From: CAZEIW01 sp964512305 | GTDB lineage: Bacteria > Pseudomonadota > Gammaproteobacteria > Burkholderiales > Burkholderiaceae_F | Direction of reading: 5' to 3' | DNA length: 20,578 nucleotides | NCBI GenBank assembly: GCA_964512305.1 | Contig: CAZEIW010000224.1 | Location: forward strand, 1-20,578 | Shown here: positions 1 to 5,279 of the stretch, piece after piece | How the letters are laid out: each line of letters begins with the position of its first letter | Numbering within the stretch: position 1 is the first letter of the stretch | Notes under the pieces: model-generated | The model's database searches: none | Told to the model about the DNA's origin: nothing | What the model saw: the letters and a program-made list of their open reading frames with translations, nothing else | Program-made: the position numbers and the translations under genes

Positions 1-60
1 GCGCGCATCACGGACCAGCGCGTCGAGCCGGCCGAAATGCCTCCGGCCAGGTCGCAATGA
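1..60 (+). CDS. C-terminal end of an upstream gene, possibly folK (partial)
   Basis: Frame 1 is open from the window edge to a TGA at 58-60 and gives a 19-residue tail containing the segment ITDQRVEP. The tail of betaproteobacterial FolK (6-hydroxymethyl-7,8-dihydropterin pyrophosphokinase, folate pathway) often ends in a similar 'V..Q.IE' pattern. In Burkholderiales folK commonly precedes a deoxynucleoside kinase and pan genes, as here. The identity rests mostly on gene order, because 19 residues are too few for a family call. The next gene starts 48 bases downstream on the same strand. Confidence 0.4.
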   Translation, partial: ARITDQRVEPAEMPPARSQ

Positions 61-108
61 CGTTCGTCCGGCACGCGCCGCGGCCTCGCGTGCGGGCATG
101 AGCGGTTC

Positions 109-756
109 ATGATCACGCTGCCTCCGCGCTTTCGCCACATCGTCATCGAGGGCCCGATCGGCGCAGGCAAGACCTCGCTCGCGCGCAAGCTCGCGGCCGC
201 CACTGGCGCGCATGTGCTGCTCGAACAGCCGGGCGCCAATCCGTTTTTGGAGCGCTTCTATCGCGACAGCCGGCGCTATGCGCTGCCGACTCAACTGTTC
301 TTCCTGTTCCAGCGCGTGCAGTTGCTGGACGGCCTGAAGCAGCTCGATCTGTTCCACAGCCTCGTGGTCGGCGACTTCCTGCTGGAAAAGGATCCGTTGT
401 TCGCGCGCCTGACGCTGGCCGACGACGAGTTCCGCCTGTACCAGGCGATCCACGACCGGCTCGCGCCCCAGGCGCCGCCGCCCGACCTCGTGATCTACCT
501 GCAGGCGCGTCCCGAGACGCTGCTTGGGCGCGTCGCGCAGCGCGCCAATCCGATCGAGGACGGAATCTCGGAGGCGTACCTGCGCGCGCTGTCCGAAGCC
601 TATGCGCTGTTCTTCCACCACTTCGAGGCCGCGCCGGTGCTGATCGTCAACAGCGAGCACCTGAACCTCGCCGAGCGCGACGACGACTTGGAGCTGCTGC
701 TGGAGCGCATCGAACGCATGCGCGGCCGGCGCGAGGTCTTCAGCGTCGGCGCCTGA
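109..756 (+). CDS. Deoxynucleoside kinase (deoxyadenosine/deoxyguanosine kinase family)
   Basis: A 215-residue cytoplasmic kinase expected to phosphorylate deoxynucleosides with ATP in nucleotide salvage. The N-terminus carries a Walker A loop, GPIGAGKT (residues 15-22), directly after a hydrophobic strand (HIVIE). The family-typical 'EQPGANPFLERFY' segment follows, then a 'VVGDFLLEKDPLFA' region at the position of the DRS-like catalytic motif, 'DLVIYLQARPETLLGRV', and a lid-like arginine region near 145. The length matches the family. The ATG at 109 is chosen because an ATG at 98 runs straight into a stop and the P-loop sits at the usual distance from 109. The gene lies between the probable folK end and panC, an arrangement familiar in betaproteobacteria. 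Substrate preference cannot be read from the sequence. Confidence 0.88.
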   Translation: MITLPPRFRHIVIEGPIGAGKTSLARKLAAATGAHVLLEQPGANPFLERFYRDSRRYALPTQLFFLFQRVQLLDGLKQLDLFHSLVVGDFLLEKDPLFARLTLADDEFRLYQAIHDRLAPQAPPPDLVIYLQARPETLLGRVAQRANPIEDGISEAYLRALSEAYALFFHHFEAAPVLIVNSEHLNLAERDDDLELLLERIERMRGRREVFSVGA

Positions 757-789
757 GCGCGCGCGGGCGTGTCCAGGGCGCATTGTCTC

Positions 790-795
790 TATAAT
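790..795 (+). promoter_or_regulatory. Possible -10 element of a panC promoter
   Basis: A perfect TATAAT lies 23 bases before the panC ATG in otherwise GC-rich DNA. The expected -35 position (about 767-772, GCGTGT) is poor, so this is at best a -10-driven promoter. It would place the transcript start near 802 and leave a leader of about 17 nt. Confidence 0.4.
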
Positions 796-818
796 CGCCT
801 GCCCCCGACGGGACCCGC

Positions 819-1661
819 ATGAAAGTCGTCCGAACCATCGAAGAGCTGCGCGACCAGCTGCACGGGCAGAACCGGATCGCCTTCGTGCCGACGATGGGCA
901 ATCTGCATGCGGCGCACCTGTCGCTGATGGAACTTGCCCGCCGCCACGGCGACCCCGTGGTGGCCTCGATCTTCGTCAACCGGCTGCAGTTCGGGCCGAA
1001 CGAGGACTTCGACCGCTACCCGCGCACGCTGCTCGACGACATCGAGAAGCTGCAGCGGCAGAACCAGGTCTACGTGCTGTTCGCGCCCGACGAGCGCGAG
1101 ATGTACCCCGAGCCGCAGAGCTACCGGATCAGCCCGCCGTCCGAGCTCGGCGACATCCTCGAGGGCGAATTCCGGCCCGGCTTCTTCGTCGGCGTGACCA
1201 CCGTCGTGATGAAGCTTTTCTCGTGCGTGCGGCCCCGGGTCGCGGTGTTCGGCAAGAAGGACTATCAGCAGTGGATGATCGTGCGCGCCATGAGCCGGCA
1301 GTTCGCGCTGCCGACCGAGATCGTCCCGCACGAGACCGTTCGCGACGACGACGGCCTGGCGCTGTCGTCGCGCAACCGCTTTCTTAGCGAGGCGCAGCGG
1401 CGCGAGGCGCCGCGCATGTACCGGACCCTGACGGGGATCCGCGAGCAGGTCCGCGCCGGCGCGCACGACCTCGCGCGCCTCGAGGCGGAGGCGCGCCGCG
1501 AGCTGGCAGGCAACGGCTGGGAACCCGACTACATCTCCGTGCGCCGCCAGTCGGACCTCAAGGCGCCCACGCCCGGTCAGGTCGAGGCGGGAGAGGCGCT
1601 GGTCGTGCTGGCCGCCGCCAAGCTCGGGGCCACGCGGCTGATCGACAACGTCGAGATCTGA
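819..1661 (+). CDS. panC: Pantothenate synthetase (pantoate--beta-alanine ligase)
   Basis: This 280-residue cytoplasmic enzyme condenses pantoate and beta-alanine with ATP to make pantothenate, the precursor of coenzyme A. It belongs to the class I aminoacyl-tRNA-synthetase-like nucleotidyltransferases. Visible landmarks are FVPTMGNLHAAHLSL (residues 22-36, the HIGH-type ATP site), the VNRLQFGPNEDFDRYPR pantoate-binding stretch, GKKDYQQ near 145-151, and the SSRNRFLS loop (about 182-189, KMSKS-like). The start gives the standard N-terminus MKVVRTIEELR and the length is normal. panB is not adjacent here, so ketopantoate hydroxymethyltransferase must be encoded elsewhere. Two REP-like hairpins begin nine bases after the stop and may end or stabilise the transcript. 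Confidence 0.97.
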   Translation: MKVVRTIEELRDQLHGQNRIAFVPTMGNLHAAHLSLMELARRHGDPVVASIFVNRLQFGPNEDFDRYPRTLLDDIEKLQRQNQVYVLFAPDEREMYPEPQSYRISPPSELGDILEGEFRPGFFVGVTTVVMKLFSCVRPRVAVFGKKDYQQWMIVRAMSRQFALPTEIVPHETVRDDDGLALSSRNRFLSEAQRREAPRMYRTLTGIREQVRAGAHDLARLEAEARRELAGNGWEPDYISVRRQSDLKAPTPGQVEAGEALVVLAAAKLGATRLIDNVEI

Positions 1662-1670
1662 GCGCCGAAA

Positions 1671-1717
1671 CCTCCCCTCTCCCACGAAGCGCGCGGGAGA
1701 GGAGCCCGGGTGAGGGC
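1671..1717 (+). repeat. REP-like palindromic repeat, family A, copy 1
   Basis: A stem of CCTCTCCC against GGGAGAGG with a short GC-rich loop, followed by a GCCCGGGTGAGGGC tail. It is the first of two direct copies 60 bases apart just behind panC. The same element recurs at 1731-1774, at 2564-2602 (opposite orientation) and, modified, inside queA at 8163-8230. Confidence 0.85.
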
Positions 1718-1730
1718 ACGCCCCATGGAA

Positions 1731-1774
1731 CCTCCCCTCTCCCGCGAAGCGGGAGAGGGGCCGGGGGTGAGGGC
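1731..1774 (+). repeat. REP-like palindromic repeat, family A, copy 2
   Basis: A perfect hairpin, CCCCTCTCCCGC with GCGGGAGAGGGG, followed by CCGGGGGTGAGGGC. Its right end overlaps the place where the -35 box of the tRNA-Leu promoter would lie. There is no T-tract, so it is not a classical intrinsic terminator. Confidence 0.88.
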
Positions 1775-1791
1775 CGCGGGCCGTTTTCGGT

Positions 1792-1797
1792 GATAAT
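1792..1797 (+). promoter_or_regulatory. Possible -10 element of the tRNA-Leu promoter
   Basis: GATAAT, preceded by T, lies 10 bases before the tRNA 5' end, which fits initiation a few bases upstream of the mature tRNA. The -35 position falls within the end of the preceding REP copy and does not resemble TTGACA. Confidence 0.4.
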
Positions 1798-1807
1798 CCC
1801 GCTCCCA

Positions 1808-1894
1808 GCCGGGATGGCGGAACTGGTAGACGCGCCGGACTCAAAATCCGGTTCTGGCAACAGAGTGTGGGTTCGATTCCCTCTCCCGGCACCA
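1808..1894 (+). tRNA. tRNA-Leu, anticodon CAA
   Basis: An 87-nt class II tRNA that folds completely. The acceptor stem is GCCGGGA/TCCCGGC. The D arm carries GGTAGA. The anticodon stem CCGGA/TCCGG encloses the loop CTCAAAA, giving anticodon CAA (reads UUG). The long variable arm is TCTG-GCAA-CAGA, the T loop is TTCGATT, the discriminator is A and the CCA is encoded. The T stem GTGGG/CCCTC contains one U-U mismatch at pair 50-64. The gene stands alone. The 3' end is followed after 29 bases by the convergent parE-like stop codon, which makes this tRNA a candidate insertion site, although no repeated 3' end was found downstream. Confidence 0.97.
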
Positions 1895-1923
1895 GCTAAC
1901 ATCTTTCCGCAAAGAAAGCCCGC

Positions 1924-2214
1924 TCAGAGGTGCCTGCCGACATCCATGGCTTGGTGGAGCACCCGAACGACCTCGATCTGCTGGTCCCCCCGGCGGTAGA
2001 AGATCAGGTGTCGGTTGACCTGTAGCTTCCGATAGCCGGTGCGGATGTGGTTGCAGGCCTCGCCCAGGTCGGGGAACTCGCGCAGGCTCTGAATGCCGTC
2101 ATCGAGTTGCTCCAGGTACAGGTCCGCCTGACGCTCGCCCCACTGTTCGAACGAATACCGCCAAATCGCCTTCAGGTCGCTTTGGGCGCGGGGCCTGATG
2201 AAGATTTCAGGCAT
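1924..2214 (-). CDS. parE: ParE/RelE-superfamily toxin
   Basis: A 96-residue basic protein beginning MPEIFIRPRAQSDLKAIWRYS, with later landmarks 'FPDLGEACNHIRTGYRKLQVNRHLIFYRR' and 'QIEVVRVLHQAMDVGRH'. This is the full pattern of ParE-type plasmid-stabilisation toxins: N-terminal helices and a C-terminal strand pair ending in the HxxMD region. Family members poison DNA gyrase, and the sequence alone cannot confirm the target. The start codon lies inside the end of the upstream antitoxin gene (8-base overlap), the usual translational coupling of such pairs. The length is normal and there is no sign of decay. The 3' end faces the tRNA-Leu gene 29 bases away. Confidence 0.9.
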   Translation of the reverse strand: MPEIFIRPRAQSDLKAIWRYSFEQWGERQADLYLEQLDDGIQSLREFPDLGEACNHIRTGYRKLQVNRHLIFYRRGDQQIEVVRVLHQAMDVGRHL

Positions 2215-2467
2215 CGACAGGGTTCACCCCGGCCTCCTTGCGCGCTTCCCTGAGCACGTTCGCCATGACGAACGGCACGGGCTCGCCGCTGCCTTCACCG
2301 TCAATGAGCGCCTGGCGCAGCGTGGCGACCTTCTTTTCGTGCTCTTCCAGAAGCCTCATCGCGGCGCGGACGACCTCGCTCTTGGATTCGAAGCGCCCGG
2401 CCTTGATCTGCCTGGCGATGAAGCGCTCAAAGTGCTCGCCCAGAGTGACGCTAGTGTTTCTCGCCAT
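2207..2467 (-). CDS. parD: ParD-type ribbon-helix-helix antitoxin
   Basis: This 86-residue protein begins MARNTSVTLGEHFERFIARQ, continues 'GRFESKSEVVRAAMRLLEEHEKK' and ends in an acidic or flexible tail with 'GEPVPFVMANVLREARKEAG'. The N-terminal strand (TSVTLGEHF), the helix and the SKSEVVRAAMRLLEE helix are the CopG/Arc/MetJ DNA-binding fold typical of ParD. The C-terminal part would wrap the ParE toxin. The gene precedes and overlaps the toxin gene. A GAGG Shine-Dalgarno lies about eight bases before the ATG. A perfect palindrome 20 bases upstream (2488-2504) is the likely self-operator, so the pair is probably autoregulated. Confidence 0.9.
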   Translation of the reverse strand: MARNTSVTLGEHFERFIARQIKAGRFESKSEVVRAAMRLLEEHEKKVATLRQALIDGEGSGEPVPFVMANVLREARKEAGVNPVDA

Positions 2468-2487
2468 GGTCAGAACCTCGAAAGGGT

Positions 2488-2504
2488 GTATTAGATTTTA
2501 ATAC
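2488..2504 (-). promoter_or_regulatory. Palindromic operator/promoter of the parDE pair
   Basis: The inverted repeat GTATTA-GATTT-TAATAC is exact (6+5+6) and sits in a conspicuously AT-rich patch just upstream of the antitoxin ATG. Read on the minus strand it contains TATTAA and TAAAAT hexamers suited to a -10 box. The overlap of operator and promoter is what a ribbon-helix-helix antitoxin needs for self-repression. Binding is inferred. Confidence 0.6.
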
Positions 2505-2563
2505 GTTTCGACCGCGGTTGAGCTTGGCCTGGCGGCGCCGATTGTCTAGTCACGGTGCGCTGA

Positions 2564-2602
2564 CCCTCACCCCGGCCCTCTCCCGCAAGCGGGAGAGGGG
2601 GA
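2564..2602 (-). repeat. REP-like palindromic repeat, family A, copy 3 (inverted)
   Basis: ACCCTCACCCCGGCCCTC leads into the hairpin CCCTCTCCCGC-aa-GCGGGAGAGGG. It matches the copies at 1671 and 1731 in reverse orientation. With those copies it brackets the tRNA and parDE segment. It lies between the parDE promoter and the 3' end of the HD gene; apart from it, 2505-2651 shows nothing else recognisable. Confidence 0.85.
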
Positions 2603-2651
2603 ACTTCATCCGGGTAACACTTCGGTTCGGCAGCGTCCTACCGCGCAGACC

Positions 2652-3621
2652 CTAGATCCTCAACCCGCCCTGGTCGAAGAAATGGTCGCCCGGAATCGTC
2701 GTGTAGTCGTCGACTTCCTGGACCGTGTGCACGAGGTCGGGCAGCATCTTCTTGGCGCGCCAGGCATGCAGCCAGTCGCGCACTTCCCCGGGCCCCATGC
2801 GCGAAATCATCCGGTCGGCAAAGAGCAGTCCGGAGCGCAGCGCCGAGCACATGGACTTGTCCAGCGCGCGCTGCGCCTCGGTCATCATCGCGCCCAGATG
2901 CGCAAGGTCCGCGTCGCGGTCGTAGGCAGGCGTCTGGACCTCGCCCGTCAGGCGCGCATCGGTCTCCGCTTCGAACAGCTTCACCTGCGCCTGCGCCTCG
3001 ACCTCCGCCAGGACCTGCGCAAGCGGCTCCTGACAGGAGCCGATCCAATCGCCCGCCTTCCTGCAAACCTGCGACAGCGACGCGAAGCGCTTGGTCTCCC
3101 ATAGATTGATCGGCGTGTCCTGGCGCCAGTAGACGACATACTGGACCACAGGCCAGGGCAGGCTCGAGGGCAGGTGACGGCGCATCTTGGCCGGGTCGAA
3201 GGCCAGGTGCGTCAGTGCCCAGCTCATTTCGTGGATGCGCGGTCCCGCGCCGAAGGGGGAATCAGGCGGCCCGCCGGCGGCGAGCTGCGCCTGAAACGCC
3301 GGGTCCATCTTTCCGATGTCGTGCAGGAATCCCGCGACAAGCGCTCCGAGGCCCCAGTCCGCGTGCCGGGGATGGTGAGCCTCGACGTGCTTTCGCGCCA
3401 CCAGCCCCACGAGCGCGCAGTGGTCAGCCAAAGGCTGCCTGGCGGCATTGGCGATGTAAACCGGCCGGGCGCCGGCACTGCTGGCTGCTTGTTGGCTGGT
3501 CGAAGTCACGGAAGAGCACTGCGGCAGAGGACTGCAAGAAGGCGCCGCCGGATTCGTCGCCCCGGCTGCAAAGCTTGGCATGCGCGACTGGACCGTATGG
3601 CGCGAAAAAGGCCGGGTACAC
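2652..3621 (-). CDS. Orphan Cas3''-like HD-domain protein, apparently frameshifted near its N-terminus
   Basis: The main frame reads VYIANAARQPLADHCALVG, then GALVAGFLHDIGKMDPAFQAQL (HD pair at about 3318-3323), then IHEMSWALTHL, and near the end LRSGLLFADRMISRM. This is the H / HDxGKxxPAFQ / HE / AD order of Cas3-type HD nuclease domains. There is no helicase part and no other cas gene or repeat array. The expected later His-His pair appears as VVYWRQDTP, so activity is uncertain. No good start precedes the domain in this frame. Another frame has a GTG at 3621 with GGAG seven bases upstream and a well-biased 45-residue reading (YPAFFAPYGPVAHAKLCSRG...LFRDFDQPTSS). It joins the HD frame by a one-base shift near 3480. 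The gene is therefore a pseudogene, a sequencing error or, less likely, a recoded gene. The span given assumes the GTG start. Confidence 0.6.
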
Positions 3622-3774
3622 CTGCCAACTCCATCACCGCGCCGTGGCACGGATGTCAGGACGGGTGCCGCTCATCGTATATTTCGGATGGGCTGCCTCG
3701 TGGTTCGCCGACCACCTCGTCCAATCCGGCCCTGCTCGACTCTTCCCGCACGCACTGCCACCAAGGAGACGGTC

Positions 3775-4089
3775 ATGATCAAGGTAAGCGTCATGTATCC
3801 GAACACGCCGGGTGCGCGATTTGATCACGGGTACTACCGGGACAAGCACATGCCGATGTGCCAGGAGTTGTTCGGCAGCGCCTGCAAGCGGTACACGGTC
3901 GACAAGGGAATCGCCGGCGGGGCGCCGAACCTGCCGGCGACGTACGTGGCAATGTGTCACTTCTTCTTCGACTCGGTCCCCGAGTTCCAAGCCGCCTTCG
4001 CTCCGCACGCGAAGGCAATCCTGGAAGATGTTCCCAAATACACGGATCTGTCGCCGGTGATCCAGATCAGCGACGTCGTCGTCGGTTGA
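3775..4089 (+). CDS. EthD-family protein
   Basis: A 104-residue small protein, MIKVSVMYPNTPGARFDHGYYRDKHMPMCQ..., matching the EthD family: dimeric ferredoxin-like alpha-beta barrel proteins first linked to ethyl tert-butyl ether degradation and often of unknown function. The family landmarks are the N-terminal strand IKVSVMYPN, FDHGYYRDKHMPM and the C-terminal PVIQISDVVV strand. The length is standard. AAGGAG at 3763-3768 lies six bases before the ATG and fixes the start. The gene is divergent from the HD gene across about 150 bases that include a TATATT at 3678-3683, a weak promoter candidate. No pathway gene lies next to it, so the substrate is unknown. Confidence 0.88.
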   Translation: MIKVSVMYPNTPGARFDHGYYRDKHMPMCQELFGSACKRYTVDKGIAGGAPNLPATYVAMCHFFFDSVPEFQAAFAPHAKAILEDVPKYTDLSPVIQISDVVVG

Positions 4090-4094
4090 CGAAC

Positions 4095-4122
4095 GGCCCC
4101 TCGCAGATCGGCTGCGGGGGCC
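4095..4122 (+). terminator. Strong hairpin after the EthD gene, possible terminator
   Basis: GGCCCC-T-CGCAG and CTGCGGGGGCC pair with one bulged T around the loop ATCGG, six bases after the stop codon. There is no T-run, so intrinsic termination is doubtful. A second small stem, GTCCAGG/CCTGGAC, lies at 4157-4177. The remainder of 4123-4300 shows nothing further. Confidence 0.35.
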
Positions 4123-4300
4123 AAGCAGGGAGAGGGCCTCCGCGCGAGGACCGGGAGTCCAGGGAAATCGCCTGGACGCGCGGTCTCCTGGATTTGGGAC
4201 GCAACCAACCGATACGGATGGTCGTCCCGCGCGACCGGAATCTTTAACGTCGCGCGGGGCCGTATGCGCTTTGCACGGAAAGCGCGCGGCGGAGAGCCCG

Positions 4301-5272
4301 ATGACACGGGAAACGGACCGCGATCTGGCTGCGAAGCTCAAGGCCAAGCTGGCGTCGGAAGCCCTGCGCGGCGAGAAGACGCTGGAGGAACTCGCCACCG
4401 AATTCAACCGGATCGACGAGTGGACCAGGGACCTGGACCGCAACTCCGGTTTCACCCTTCCTCGATCCGACACGAGCCCCGGCGCGGCGCCGGCGGCGCC
4501 TAACCGGCCGATGCCGGCGAGGCTGCCGACGCCGCCACAGGCCCGGCCGGCGACGCTCAGGAGGCCGCGCCCGCCGACGCTGCGAACCGCGGGTCCGCCG
4601 ACATTGCGGAAAACCCGCCCACCGACGCTGCCGGCGGCGACTTGCGAGCGGCCGATCGCCCCGACGTTACCCGCCCGCTCGAGGGTTCCAACGCTGCCGC
4701 TCCTGCCGGCATTCGACCTGCCGCAGGCCTTGCTCAAGTGGGCAGTGCGCCCGAAATCGCCGGCCTTGCCGAAAGCGATTCCCGAGGCCGTCCTCGAGGA
4801 CGACTACTGGGCAGAACAGAGCCAGCAGGTTGCGAACCTCGAGACCGGCGGCGGCGCAGACGTCGGGGCCGCGAGGCCGTCGCGCAATCGGCGCTCGCCG
4901 CTCTGGCTGCGCAGATTCCTCGGGCTCTTCTTCGTCGGATGGCGTGAGAAGCGCCATGTCGCCAGGATCGCACGCGAGCTCCTGCAGCTCCATGCGCACG
5001 TCGCCGCAGCCCACCCCGGATTGAAGCGGCACGAACTGTACCGGCAGGTCGTGATGGCCCGGCAGGGCGGCACGCTGGCCGATGCCGACGAAATTCTCGA
5101 GCGCACCGCCGAGAGCTACGCCATGTGGCCCGTCGAGCGCCCGCTGACGTTTCGCGATGTCGTCCACTACATGGCGGTATCGGACTACCTCGCGTCCAAC
5201 GACGGGATCGCGGCATGGACCCATCAGAACATGGGGCGCGTCGTGGCGTCGCTGGTGCCGGACGATCTTTAG
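4301..5272 (+). CDS. Unrecognised protein: transposase-orfA-like N-terminus, Pro-rich linker, uncharacterised C-terminal domain
   Basis: A 323-residue product of unknown function. Residues 12-46 (KLKAKLASEALRGEKTLEEL..EFNRIDEWTRDL) closely resemble the helix-turn-helix start of IS3-type transposase orfA ('K.KVALEALRGEKTL.ELA..F.V.PNQI..WK..L'), but about four residues are missing before NRIDEW. Residues 60-165 are rich in Pro and Ala and contain a loose repeat centred on PPTLR/PTLP (about eight TL-P units). Residues 200-323 form a distinct domain, with a hydrophobic RRFLGLFFVGW patch, then predicted helices with LHAHVAAAHPGLKRHELYRQVV, ESYAMWPVERPLTFRDVVHYM and NMGRVVASLVP. The ATG at 4301 has GGAGAG six bases upstream; a TTG at 4271 is a weaker choice. 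There is no signal peptide. The stop is seven bases from the convergent cyclase stop. Confidence 0.7.
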   Translation: MTRETDRDLAAKLKAKLASEALRGEKTLEELATEFNRIDEWTRDLDRNSGFTLPRSDTSPGAAPAAPNRPMPARLPTPPQARPATLRRPRPPTLRTAGPPTLRKTRPPTLPAATCERPIAPTLPARSRVPTLPLLPAFDLPQALLKWAVRPKSPALPKAIPEAVLEDDYWAEQSQQVANLETGGGADVGAARPSRNRRSPLWLRRFLGLFFVGWREKRHVARIARELLQLHAHVAAAHPGLKRHELYRQVVMARQGGTLADADEILERTAESYAMWPVERPLTFRDVVHYMAVSDYLASNDGIAAWTHQNMGRVVASLVPDDL

Positions 5273-5279
5273 CTGCTCG

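Noticed and set aside
1671..1774. Intrinsic terminators after panC
   Set aside because: The hairpins lack T-tracts and belong to a repeat family found in other contexts, including coding DNA; they are recorded as repeats.
1871..4300. Integrated element with att sites at tRNA-Leu
   Set aside because: By eye there is no second copy of the tRNA 3' end and no integrase gene, so no element boundaries are claimed.
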